Assembly: GCF_032854445.1 (NCBI RefSeq)
Contig: NC_088300.1
Location: forward strand, 3,472,001-3,536,000
Source: Liolophura sinensis
Lineage: Eukaryota > Mollusca > Polyplacophora > Chitonida > Chitonidae
Direction: 5' to 3'
Length of the DNA stretch: 64,000 nt
Positions within the stretch are counted from its first letter, which is position 1. Every line of letters begins with the position of its first letter. Of this stretch, positions 36,401-45,300 are shown piece by piece. The position numbers and the translations under genes are program-made. Below the pieces are notes generated by a model, which was not told the origin of the DNA, did not search any database, and saw only the letters and a program-made list of their open reading frames with translations.

Positions 36401-37207
36401 AGTGGTCAAATTATCAATGCCTGCCGTGGACAGAGAGCTGTACTTCTCACACAAGGCCGTAAATCCTGAAAGGTGTTCATGTAATGTGTATTGTAAAGAA
36501 ATTACGAAAATAAGAAATAAGACAATGACAAAAAGATGTACAATAATCAAACACTAAAAACGTGTCTGCAAACTGCTCTCGTTATTGAAAATTTGGTATG
36601 TGTAAGTGGGTTAAAGGAAGTGGTATCAAAATGTCGATGCTGTGAAAAGACTCACCTAGTGACTCCTCGTCGTCATACTGAAAAATTAAGTATATTTACA
36701 ACGCAAACACCAAGCATACACACATTCTACGTGCCCGTACACAAACACACCCACACACATACATAGATACTCCTTTTATAGTTCCACTGATAGCTCAATC
36801 ATGGTAGTACTTCTACATACATATTATATACGATTATAAATCATTATAGTTCGGAATTACAAGCCGTCGCCTCTTCTGGATCCAATACATTTTCCAAAAT
36901 TGTTCTAATGTCTAGAACAAGTATCATAAAGAATAAGAAGTTTTTAATGTCTGGTATTAACTGTATTTTACCTATGTGTTTTGAATTCACGTAGATTCGA
37001 AAATCTGTCTTTCTCACCTGATATATCTGCAAACATAAGCACCCCTTGGGCTTCCTGAGTCCATGGAAGAGTATTGCTGTGATCGGCATATTTCACAAGT
37101 CTTGGAATATGGGGGTAGAGTTTGTCCACTGTCACGTCAGCAATCTCATCTCTTTCCTCGCTCAACTGGTCACGAAGTGACGTTATCACACTAAATATTC
37201 CCGCCAT
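18500..37207 (-). CDS. ADCY10: Soluble adenylyl cyclase (ADCY10), 24 exons, 3' end not found
   Basis: The protein makes cAMP from ATP and, in studied animals, is activated by bicarbonate and calcium. It acts in cytosol, cilia, sperm and nuclei as an acid-base sensor rather than a G-protein-coupled cyclase. Exons on the minus strand, high to low: 37207-37018, 36465-36328, 34976-34833, 34405-34200, 33630-33549, 32799 to about 32660, 32216-32140, 31452-31302, 30201-30170, 29317-29199, 28689-28613, 28035-27796, 27351-27186, 26754-26565, 25736-25653, 25332-25052, 24696-24455, 23130-22948, 22871-22644, 22371-22269, 21582-21405, 20881-20747, 20598-20429, 18650-18500. All have GT-AG borders and, apart from the exon 6/7 junction, compatible phases. 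The total is about 1235 codons against roughly 1600 in human ADCY10, so the C-terminal part is absent or lies left of the window. The start is the first ATG of exon 1, 47 codons or so before the conserved cyclase entry. Confidence 0.93.
18851..18884. repeat. (AT)n microsatellite
   Basis: Seventeen AT dinucleotides just upstream, in gene orientation, of the last ADCY10 exon called. Confidence 0.95.
19355..19745. repeat. 121-bp tandem repeat, about 3 copies
   Basis: The block 'ttcgaccacatatggtactg' recurs at 19381, 19501 and 19623. Each copy also carries 'atggttttgactgctaacaa' and 'ttcattgcttg'. Diverged pieces extend to about 19180 on the left and 19900 on the right. It lies in an ADCY10 intron. 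Confidence 0.85.
20205..20283 (+). mobile_element. SINE family A, 3' fragment
   Basis: Matches the conserved tail: 'ccaccataatgctggcc', 'gtcgtataagtgaaatattc', 'ttaagtagggcgtaaaacac'. The tRNA-like head is missing (5' truncation). Confidence 0.8.
21947..22290 (-). repeat. 50-55 bp minisatellite repeating the ADCY10 exon 20 donor
   Basis: Seven copies of the block read on the minus strand as 'gtgacatgtaagc' start at 21947, 21997, 22048, 22099, 22154, 22209 and 22264. The last three are exactly 55 bp apart and near-identical. The rightmost copy is the real exon end and 5' splice site (exon through 22269, GT at 22268-22267); about 20 nt of exon is inside the unit. The copy near 22048 has a changed donor (gtataa). 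Use of any intronic copy would extend the exon into a TAA stop right after the normal junction. Confidence 0.88.
22872..22947 (-). other. Probable 76-bp intron of ADCY10
   Basis: On the minus strand it begins 'gtaacacgcattcg' and ends 'actaagcgtaggtgtcgcag'. It has GT-AG ends, a branch-like 'actaag' about 18 nt from the AG, and phase 1 on both sides. Removing it joins FVC to EKSSFCCFLRFRDAM, which fits the family's spacing between the AGIF helix and the LRFRDA motif. The alternative is one extra A in the AAAA run at 22868-22871 (a real or sequencing frameshift). Confidence 0.6.
23187..23214. repeat. (AAAAT)n / (AAAT)n tract
   Basis: A short A/T simple repeat, 'aaaataaaataaaataaata', in an ADCY10 intron. 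Confidence 0.8.
23460..24010. mobile_element. Foldback (long inverted repeat) element
   Basis: The left arm 'ccgtaaaagcgacatggtga' (from about 23467) is matched inverted by 'tcaccatgtcacttttacgg' (about 23984-24003). Further in, 'gggcttgagtttacaagtcg' (about 23530-23550) is matched by 'aacttgtaaactcgaggcct' (about 23908-23930). The arms are about 110 bp and imperfect, with a spacer of about 300 bp. No coding capacity. It sits in the intron between ADCY10 exons 17 and 18. Confidence 0.65.
24455..27351 (-). CDS. ADCY10: ADCY10 exons 13-17: P-loop NTPase module
   Basis: Exon 13 has a Walker A site EADSGMGKTRLLD. Exon 16 has a Walker B-type segment TVFAIDDIHFADSYSW, equivalent to human IIFIIDEAQFVDSTSW; two acidic residues are kept (Asp-Asp for Asp-Glu). 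Exon 14 uses the acceptor 'ccattcatctgaacag' (26755-26757), because the earlier 'tgtag' choice gives a stop. Exon 15 is 84 nt. Exon 17 (SSGSPAWCEHLL) matches the human GIPFYCEELL segment. This STAND-like ATPase region follows the cyclase domains in all animal ADCY10 proteins; its role there is regulatory and not well understood. The Walker A motif is intact here. Confidence 0.92.
26061..26305 (+). mobile_element. SINE family A, full-length copy
   Basis: The tRNA-derived head 'gggcctccgttcccgatagg' with a degraded A-box is followed by a B-box-like 'gtgagttgaagtcc' (about 26137). The body is 'cagctcatgctggcttcctc', and the tail is 'gtataagtgaaatattcttg', 'agtacggcgtaaacc', ending in a short (AAAT)n. 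It lies in the ADCY10 intron between exons 14 and 15, in the opposite orientation to the gene. Confidence 0.88.
27796..32799 (-). CDS. ADCY10: ADCY10 exons 6-12: linker and second cyclase domain (C2)
   Basis: Exons 6-7 are the inter-domain linker. Exon 6 has RKCTQF, close to human KCTTF. The exon 6/7 junction is unresolved: donors at TTT|gtaatt, AAAT|gtacgc or AAAG|gtcgtg, and acceptors 5 nt apart at 32217 and 32212. Exon 8 encodes SISVVFVNL, where the metal-binding Asp of C1 is replaced, as in the human protein. Exon 9 is a 32-nt microexon (30170-30201) encoding CLNKIFLFDK. Exon 10 encodes GCSFLVIFGLPGN. Exon 11 encodes SIGVTTGTAFCGVVGH. Exon 12 encodes VIGRKVNMAARLMMYYPG, with the Asn and Arg that in the family bind the ribose and stabilise the transition state. 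The human Thr405 position is Ser here (EYS-VIG). The usual one-active-site heterodimer of C1 and C2 is therefore intact. Confidence 0.92.
28515..28585. repeat. 20-bp tandem repeat, 3-4 copies
   Basis: Units 'ttggtgtcactacattgat' and variants lie about 30 bp from the donor of ADCY10 exon 11. Confidence 0.85.
29757..30017 (-). mobile_element. SINE family A, full-length copy with target duplication
   Basis: Reverse orientation: (ATTT)n, 'acgccgtactcaagaatatt', 'ccagcattatggtgg', 'gaggaagccagcatgagctg', then the tRNA-like head ending 'ctaaccaaatgagccacgca'. The 8-bp sequence GGTTTATG occurs on both sides (29736-29743 and 30018-30025), as expected of a target-site duplication. Confidence 0.9.
31590..31795. 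mobile_element. Possible dispersed repeat in ADCY10 intron
   Basis: The segment with 'ggcatgttacttcagtggcg' and 'ccttatgaatcctcgtcgc' resembles dispersed elements of this animal group by eye, but there is no second copy in the window to prove it. Confidence 0.25.
33309..33402. repeat. (TA)n microsatellite, about 47 units
   Basis: Uninterrupted TA repeat of about 94 bp in the ADCY10 intron between exons 5 and 6, roughly 150 bp beyond the exon 5 donor. The Tyr-Ile reading frames across it are artefacts. Just downstream is a 21-bp direct repeat ('ggtggtatagatgtgaggtt', 33439-33480). Confidence 0.97.
33549..37207 (-). CDS. ADCY10: ADCY10 exons 1-5: first cyclase homology domain (C1)
   Basis: Exon 1 ends in FADIS; the Gly is completed in exon 2, giving the class III cyclase motif F-x-D-I-S-G-F with the first metal-binding Asp. 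Exon 2 ends in GDVLKFAG and exon 3 begins DAILAFW. Together they give the second metal-binding Asp and the Lys that corresponds to the bicarbonate-contacting Lys95 of human ADCY10. Exon 4 has SAVDDVRMAQ, whose Arg corresponds to human Arg176, also in the bicarbonate pocket. All catalytic and regulatory residues that I could place are present, so C1 looks active. The exon 4 donor is ambiguous (GTAGGT or GTATAT); only the first keeps exon 5 open. Exon 5 encodes a poorly conserved linker. Confidence 0.93.
35215..35557 (-). mobile_element. SINE family A copy with two internal tandem duplications
   Basis: Reverse orientation, with the same blocks as the 29757 copy. It is lengthened by a 36-bp duplication (35354-35389 and 35390-35425) and a neighbouring 38-40 bp duplication (35426-35465 and 35466-35503). 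A C-rich tract (about 35553-35580) follows the head. AGATTCA flanks the whole (35205-35211 and 35602-35608), a likely target-site duplication. Lies in the ADCY10 intron between exons 2 and 3. Confidence 0.88.
35983..36077. repeat. 19-bp minisatellite, 5 copies
   Basis: Five units of 19 bp of the form 'tcaatccggcttggacccg', diverged at 1-5 positions each. GC-rich against its AT-rich surroundings. In the ADCY10 intron between exons 2 and 3; the overlapping plus-strand frames across it are not genes. Confidence 0.9.
36650..36715 (+). mobile_element. SINE family B, 3' tail fragment
   Basis: 'gtgactcctcgtcgtcatac' and 'tgaaaaatt' followed by a degraded 'acgttaaac'-type tail match the end of the full element at 41332-41677. 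Confidence 0.6.
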
Positions 37208-38924
37208 TGTCCGCCCGGGACTTCATAGAATCTTTACAACATCACAGCATTAATGTGCAGCTTTAAAACGACAGGAAGTAAGAGATGAGCTTGATGTTTT
37301 AGTTATTTATCCATAGATAATTAAAACTACAACACTACCTGTTCAATTTACACCTTTATCTTTATTTTGGTAACCCACGCCACAAGATCCTCTTCTACGT
37401 AACCATGAATAATTCTAAACGTTCGCGTGCAAAAAAACAAAACATTAATCGCTCGAGATCTCCCCAGCATCTTCTCCTACCAAATAATGGACGAAGTCTT
37501 CGTGAGACACCACGGGTTGAAAAACCAAATTCCAAAGACGCTCAGTTTTATGATGCATGTCACTTGTCCTGCCACGTTTCCATAAAGTCATATCCCAAAT
37601 ACGACTTCTTTGCCGAGACAGATGAACAAGTACTTTTCATTCGTATCGGATAAGCTGTATCATGTGCCATGCAACCTCTAAGCAGTGTGTGGTCAGTGCA
37701 CCTACAGGGACGCGTACATCAGGTGGTCTATATTATATCAAATATATCCTTGCTTAAGAAAAGGGAAACTTAGATACAAACGTGTTGTCACATGGTCTGG
37801 AGGCAGCATTGTTCGTCATAACGCCGAGTTAATGGGGGTTCCTATTGTTGGGTCAACCCTATTTAAGACGCGCACAACTGACAAGGTATGCTAAAATTCC
37901 AGAGCACAAAAAAACCTGTCCTGATTGTTTTCAACAGTGCAATGCTATACACATAAGTAAACATCATCCGGCATTCCCGTTACTTAGGTATTCGAGAAAC
38001 ACACCGATGCTGTAGACAGAAAATCAACACTTTCCATTCACGCTCGGAACAAAGTCATTCAACACTCCCGGTTTACTTGCACTGACTAGTTCACTCCCTA
38101 CATTCAATCTGGAAAGCATTGGCCTTCTACTACGTACTGAAACTCACTATAAAATATTGGATAGTCCTAATGCGTCACAGGTCAATGCCCCGGCTTAACC
38201 TTTCCGGTTCACACAATTATGATCAATTCACAGTTAAAAATAGGCAGTCGACTTCCATTGAAAACGTTAGCTTATACATTATACGACTGTATTCTACAAA
38301 AAGAGCCATCTTTCCTAAAACCTGTATAAGCTGATTTGCACATTGGTTGTTTGGTTACTCTTTAATACTTATAGAGCTTGAATACCATTGTGCAGTTATT
38401 GGTCATTTTTTTGTGTGTGTTAAAATTGTGACACAGATCGGGTAAACCAACCTTAGTAGTGCCCATTAAACTGCGCATGTGCAGTGCATGATAAATGACT
38501 GTGTAATTACATCGTCGTGACATGCATTATGAGTAACACACATAGGCATAATAAATAGGAATAACGACTTACGTCTAAAGCCAGGTGAAACATAACACTT
38601 TGCCAAGGGCAGACAATCTTCTCAGCAAAGAGCCAAACACATATTTTAACGACTAGACTGACATTCCTACGAAATACTAATAATCCGAGTTTATTCATGT
38701 TCGCATTTTGTTTTCTTTCTTTATTTTTTTTTTATAGATCCACTGTTCCTGTTTACGAAGTATACCAACATACGTTGTAATGATATCCTCACTACGACAG
38801 AATATCACAGTATATTTAAATGATTATTGTCCACATTGTACTAATCTACTGGTCCTAACTATAAGGATTATAACCTGTTTAATCCACCAAAAACAATAGA
38901 TTTACGGCCCTAGCTGGTGTTTAC
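37208..38924. other. 5' flank of ADCY10; no other gene seen
   Basis: The ADCY10 promoter and 5' UTR must lie here, to the right of 37207. No TATA box, CpG-rich block or upstream exon could be identified. A GC-richer segment 'attgtccgcccgggacttca' lies directly next to the start codon. Confidence 0.4.
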
Positions 38925-39105
38925 CTGACCTCCCGGTAGGGCTCAGCAGATGACGTCGCAGAGGGCCAAGACAGTGCTGTATGGGGCCTATTACGGATTC
39001 AGGTGCTCGGGAGTTCCGCGTTGGGGTGCTCCCGCATATACCGGAATTTGGGGTTAGAATCCTTGCGGTGAACGGCCTTCGAGTACATAAGTGTCGTGCA
39101 AATTG
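38925..39105 (+). repeat. Dispersed repeat, copy 1
   Basis: Contains 'ttccgcgttggggtgctccc', 'gcatataccggaatttgggg', 'ttagaatccttgcggtgaac', 'ggccttcgagtacataagtg'. The right half is present inverted at 39795-39885, and the middle is present, diverged, at 43855-43925. Family unknown. Confidence 0.7.
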
Positions 39106-39794
39106 AGAGTGTTCTCAATTAAAAAATCTACACTACCTTTGCTTATGTTTTCTTATATTTTGTGACGATATGCACACGTGTCAGTAGTTTATTTAAATCA
39201 CAATAAGCATTAACCTGCACACGTGCCACAATGTCAGGTTATGCGGTAACACACGTTCATAGGGCCAAACATGTACGTACAGTAGGTTTTTATTAGCAAA
39301 TCATCGGTCTCGCACAAAGTCAAAGGCAAGGAATAACAAAGTATCCATGTAAGGACTATGTATAAGATATAGGCCTATATGAAATCCGTTCTTGATTTTA
39401 AATTTTCGTATACCGGTTATCAAATTTGTTTTTGAGAAGAGATGCAACACTGAAATGCACACAGAGATGTGGGGCCTAGGCTATGTTGTGATCATATTGG
39501 TGGTAGTTGATATGCTTGAGCATGTCTTTGTGCTAACGCGACAAAATAGCTTTATAAGATTAAAGCTAATCGGCATGAGAAGTGGTACGACAACCCCCTA
39601 CCCCTCTCCACCCACCAAAACATCTGGAGTTCTAATCTGGATTTAGTTTTTATCAGTATAATCCTTTTGATTTAAACAATGTACAACTTCAGCACTCATA
39701 TGTACTGAGTACAAATATAGAACACTATATAAAATGATAACTTTCTTCATATTTCACTTAAAACAAAATTCGTCATGGATGCGTTAATTGGGGA
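39106..39794. other. No gene seen
   Basis: AT-rich spacer between the two inverted copies of the dispersed repeat. If the pair is one element, this would be its loop. No coding capacity. Confidence 0.35.
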
Positions 39795-39885
39795 CAAGCT
39801 CCATTCGCCCAACACTTATGTAAGTGAAGGCCTTTCACCGCAAGGATTCTAACCCCCATTTCCGGTATATGCTCGAGCGGAATAG
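39795..39885 (-). repeat. Dispersed repeat, copy 2 (inverted)
   Basis: The reverse complement reads 'ggtatataccggaaatg'-like sequence, then 'ggttagaatccttgcggtga', 'aaggccttcacttacataag'. It is about 85% like copy 1 by eye over about 85 bp. Confidence 0.7.
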
Positions 39886-41004
39886 AATTTTTGATGGATT
39901 CTAACTAAACAGAAGCAAATATACTGCAGTTTCAATTTGAAAAAGCTCGTAGACGACGATTATTTTCCGATTTAAGACACTGACATCTCTGGCCAGACTT
40001 CGGATTCTGAGTTTTCAGACGTTGAATTTGATCTTCGCTCAGACATTTTGCAGTAGTAGGAGCTGCTAAGTTATAGTTTTACACTGTGTTACACTCCAGA
40101 TACCTGTACATTTCGTGTGCTTTAGTATTTATTTAGTATTCACTTACTATTCTTTCCGTTTGTCCACAATATCTGTCATTCTATTCCCAGAGGTATTCTA
40201 AATTGACACCCACATGTGTATGTGATGACAAATGCATGTTTATAGTCCGCCTTCTAAATAGCCTATGCCTGCACGGTGGTGTACAACATAAACATATGTA
40301 CGATTTTGACGTCGGCGTTAGTGTACAGAGAATTGCTATCTATTAGTTTTCAGTCCAGTTAAGCTTCAGGCTTTGGTCGACTGTGGCCCCCATAGTAGCC
40401 ATAGTAGCCAAATATTTCGAGTTCAGTTGCATTTCAACGGACTCTCGTCAGGAAACTTGGTGGGGGGGGGGGGGGGGGGGGGGGGTGGAACTCCTGGGTT
40501 TTAAAAGCGACGTGTTTTTACAACCGTATGCGCAACAGCAAATCATTTTGTACAGAAATTCGATATGTTTTTTTAACACTGGGCTAAATGGCGAAGATTT
40601 GACAGCTCGTACGGAGTGTTGGCGACAAAAATGCATAATATCATCTTCATTATCCAGTGATTTTAAATGCCTTATTACTCATTAGTTTATATATTTTTAT
40701 TATTACTTTAAATCACTTTAACAATATATACACCTGGATTAGCTAATTATGAATAAAATATTAATCTGGATTCTAATCCTTTAAAATGCACACAGGCCTA
40801 TAATCTCCATAGTATTCAAAAGATTAATATGAAACTTGTCTTACAAATTATATTAAGTTTAATTTGATTCCATGTGTAATATATGCGTGTGTAACCAGCT
40901 AGGTACAACCTGTTGAGTGTTTAAGTTGAAATTTTAAGGTGACAAATGATGTTGTTATTGTTAAAGCTGAACTGGAAGTTCAAGGCGTTGTTTTTTGGTT
41001 TTCA
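39886..41004. other. No gene seen; includes a 24-nt poly-G tract
   Basis: AT-rich intergenic sequence. An unbroken run of 24 G lies at 40462-40485. Frames on both strands there run through the poly-G and are not genes. Confidence 0.45.
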
Positions 41005-41009
41005 TCACA

Positions 41010-41190
41010 GGTCTTAGGTCAGTGAGTTCCTCCGCCACTGAAGTATGATTGGCATTATACTGATACCAGGCCAACCAGTCCTGTTTCCTTGCTCTAACCT
41101 CTCAGTGTTGAGCAGAAAGCGAGGCAGCAGCAAGTATCATTTTTAAAATCTTTGGTATGGCCCGACTAGGGTTTGATCCCGGGGTATGCC
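41010..41190 (-). mobile_element. SINE family B, partial copy
   Basis: Pairs block for block with 8760-8925 ('tttccttgctctaacc', 'tttggtatggcccgactagg', 'gtttgatcccggggta'). The tRNA-like head is at the right end in this orientation. Confidence 0.72.
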
Positions 41191-41331
41191 GACTTCGGAG
41201 TTGTTAAGGATCCCTATACAGGTAGTACTTGAATTTTTTTAGTAACAGCAGCACTTATTCCAAAGTGACTTCCTGTAAAGCTCTCGTCAATAGGGTCGTC
41301 ATACGTTTGTTAGTAATGCTACATCTTCTGG

Positions 41332-41677
41332 GACCGGCCCCGATAGCACAGCTGGTAGAGCGTCCGTGTCGGGTGTGGTAGATCCTTGGCCGGGTCACAC
41401 CTAAGACCTTAAAAAAGAGGAAGATGTAACTTCCTCGCTGGGCGTTCAGCGTTAAGGGGATAGTGCAACGAGTGGTTTCCCCTTATCAGTATAATGGCTC
41501 GGGCGGGGCGGATTACTTGCCTTCGGTAAGTCGTCGCAGTGAAACAGCACTAGATAAAAGATCGGTGGAAATCCGCCCTGCATCAAGGAGGCACATTACA
41601 TACACTCTAAGGACTCCTTCGTCGTCATATGGCTGAAAAATTGCTAAGTACGACGTTAAACCCAAAGCACTCACTAT
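41332..41677 (+). mobile_element. SINE family B, full-length copy with target duplication
   Basis: The tRNA-like head 'ccccgatagcacagctggta' (A-box) is followed by 'gatccttggccgggtcacac' (B-box region). The body is 'ttcctcgctgggcgttcagc' and 'cccttatcagtataatggct'. The tail is 'atggctgaaaaattgctaag', 'tacgacgttaaacccaaagc'. The 10-bp CATCTTCTGG flanks it (41322-41331 and 41678-41687). This tail type is widespread in lophotrochozoan SINEs, to my knowledge. Confidence 0.9.
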
Positions 41678-42205
41678 CATCTTCTGGAACCCGTTATGTT
41701 AACCGAGCTTTGTCATGTTTGTATGGTTCTTGTGTGTTTTAGGAATGCATTGAAGTTGTGGTACACATCAGTATAACGGGAAAGTATATTTGTGTGTCTT
41801 TTTTAAGAAAGGCTTTGTGTTTGATCCTACAAGATATAATCTGACTTAAGCCTGAGACAGCGTCTTGATCCTGGGGTCGGGATACATACTTTAGCAGAGT
41901 GTGTAAATGTTGCTAAATAATATAATACTTTTAAATTAAAGGTTTCACTTCTAAATTCTTTTTAGAGTGGAAAAAAGGACAGAATACAGGTCATTTGGGG
42001 AACATATAAGCCACTGCTGGTAACGGCAATTAAATATTTTCTCTGAAGCTAAGACTTGTAAGTGAAGCGATCAATTTCCTCATAATCATACACCAGAGTA
42101 AACTCGATGCATATTCTTGTCGTTGACGAATATAAAACCTTAAAGGCGACGTACACCAAAGTCAAAACAGTCAAGCATTCCACGTGCAATTGTTTGTAAA
42201 CAAAG

Positions 42206-42213
42206 TGACGTCA
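42206..42213. promoter_or_regulatory. CRE palindrome in the OTUB1 promoter
   Basis: A perfect TGACGTCA lies about 90 bp before the OTUB1 start codon, within 'caaagtgacgtcacaacc'. A CRE at this distance is typical of CREB/ATF-bound housekeeping promoters. A 'gtgcgcgcgcac' palindrome follows at about 42229. Function is inferred from position. Confidence 0.55.
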
Positions 42214-42301
42214 CAACCTATGTGTCAGGTGCGCGCGCACATGAACGGTAAACTGCCTGCTCGTAACGTTTTGTCACAGTGTGGGCATTGATTGTGTTGA
42301 A

Positions 42302-45300
42302 ATGGAACCGGAAAAGCCCGATCCGAATGCTTTCTCATACGACCCTGGTAAGTTCGGAACTTTCGGGCTATTGCACGGTTAAGCGTTTCAAAATAATTTT
42401 AAGACGGTCATGTTTTACGCGAAAGTTCGTAGATCTTGGAAAGATGACGGTGCTCTGGGCACCGAGTGATTCGCCACATGTAACGACCCCCCCGAAGGCT
42501 CTGAATGCTTGCAAATATGAAATACACCTCTGAAACTGATCAGACTATGTGGTAGTATGGTAGTATAGTAAGGCAAAATAATTGTTGGTAACGATTTGAC
42601 TTTCTCTTTGTACTGAAGTGATATTGGTGCCGCTGTCAATAACATTATGCAAATAGTGAGCTGTACAGTCAGTGAGTGTTATATAAATAAAATTTTATTA
42701 AAAAGTGAAACATGCATCATTATTGTATTTACATATTGATTTCTGCCAAAAACATATATTTCTTTTTAGATAAGAATTATGATGAAGCAACTATGGTTCA
42801 ACAGAGGCAAATAGAAAAGCAGGTAAATGAAAATTTCCTGATTAGAACTTATAGCAGATATTGTGATAAGTCTAACGGCTTGCTGAAGTTTTAGTCAGAA
42901 GTCACTACATTTAGAATGATTAATAGCTTCCAAACAATGTTGCTAATACTAAATTACCCACCTTGTGCACCCGTTTCACACAATTTTCAAGCTGTTACTG
43001 TCCTTTTCTGCTTGTCCATGGTTGGCTTTGTGTCTGGTAAGTCCAGTTTGAACAATATTTTTATGTTACCCAGGGTGGCTGTTTCATTTCCTCTCTTTAT
43101 ACTTGGTTGGCAGAGTTTTATAGCCACAGCACCAACGTATGGTAAACAATATGCTGTTTCACGCCAAGTCTTCAAGTCCTTTCTAAACGATGGCTGCAGT
43201 CCAAAACAGGTGTCACTTGTGGCTCTTACCTCATAGCTTGCAGCTCATCTAAACACACCACACCCACACACAAAATCAGTACACGTATATTCCTTTGGGT
43301 AAGAACACAAACTGCGTGCATCACACATGCTGTAAACATGAAAAGTATGATCATACCATAAAACAATCTCTGGCTAGGCCTTCAGCATACTCTTAGGTAT
43401 CTCACAGTATATGCTAAAAGTTCGGGTCAGAAAATTTGGACTAGTAAAACATGATCTTCATCTTCTAAGAAAAATCATTGAATTATCTTTCACCAAAGTG
43501 AATGCATGGCATTTGCTTGCCTTATTCATAGCATACATGTAGGATATAAAGGCACAAGGCATGGTTGCATCTTTTCCTCTTCCATTGATTGCACTACACT
43601 GTATTTGGAAACTAGCTAGAGAATATGAACAAAGTGCATACAAAGAGCCAAATGTATGCCATCTGAAGGTCAAACAGTTTTCATTAAATTCTAGATGTGC
43701 AAACAAATATATTCATTTCACCCCCTGGTTAACAGTGAGTACAACACTCTCGTTGACATGATGTGTTAATGGCAGAATCAACACATTAGAGCCTTGTAAT
43801 ATCCTTCATCAGAAATGTGTTAATGGCTGAGTAAGTGGAGTGTCTGGGGCCAATGAGGGACATGAGTTCACGAGAGTTCTGCGTGGGGCACCAGCGCATA
43901 AACTGGATTTTGTTCAGTCACAGTTGTCAGTGCATGGGCCTTGAAAACACTGTAACATAATGTCAAATAACCACATGAAGTAATGCAAACACAGTTGCAT
44001 GTTCCTGTAAGCTCAGCTCTGTGTGATGCAGATCAGGGCTACAGTTCAGTGTTGAACAGAGACATCAGTTGTTGTGAACTAAAGTTTTCTGTCAATGTTT
44101 CAGATTGCAGATGAACATCCACTGGTCAGTGAAAGGTTGTCATTTGACCAGTTAACAAAGGAGTACATGGAAGAAGACAAAATATACCAAAGTAAAATTG
44201 AGGTATGGAACACCTTTTAGGGATGCTGTAAATACTGTTACTGCATTAATATCTTCATCTTTAAGTTAGGGTATTACCATAATATTTACAACAGAGAGGT
44301 TGTTTGTAATTTCTCAGAGAGATGTACTTTTGTGAAGGTATCAAGTACATATGTTGAAATTGTATCATGAATGTAATTGTACATTTATGTTAATAATCAT
44401 TTAAGCTTGAAGCGCAACACTAATTTTTCATTTGATGTATTTTGATTGCCTTATTAGAATGACACTGGTATCCACCTTCAGTGTGAAAGGATCACATCAT
44501 TGTTGAGGAATAGTGTGAATAAGCAGATATCATTTCTAATAAGCAGACATTTTGCATCCTATCCCTGAGATTATAAACTTCCTAGAAAACAATTTGTGCT
44601 TAAATGCTGAATGTCAAAATATGTGTTTGAATCATCTTCAGAAATTTATGTCATAAAACTTTGCCTATGGGTATAAATCATTTATTTTTGAACTGTAGTC
44701 AGGTAGAGGAATTGTTGTATTAAACTTGGAGTCAGGTGTAAGGAAATGTTCACCCAGGAATTCATGCCAGGACCAGTTTGTTGGTAAGAACAACCTCAGT
44801 TCATTCATTATGTGATGTTATGTTTCTGCAGGATCTTCAGAGCAGACACCTCAGTTCATTCATTATGTGATGTTATATTTCTGCAGGATCTGCAGAGCAG
44901 ATACCTCAGTTCATTCATTATGTGATGTTATGTTTCTGCAGGATCTTCAGAGCAGACACCTCAGTTCATTCATTATGTGATGTTATGTTTCTGCAGGATC
45001 TTCAGAGCAGATACCTCAGTTCATTCATTATGTGATGTTATATTTCTGCAGGATCTACAGAGCAGATACCAGTTTTTCCGCAAAACAAGGGGGGATGGAA
45101 ACTGTTTTTTCAGGGCTTTTGGCTTTGCTTATCTAGAGTCTTTGTTAAAAGATAGATCAGATTTAAAAAGGTTTGTGGAAGGTTTTATCTGTTTGACGTT
45201 CACATGCTTCTCCAGTTTCTCTTAGTTTAAGTCTGACCACCATTTCAAATGAAAAGTCCAGTGTGTCCGTCCAGTTTCCGTGGTTTAAATATCTACTCTC

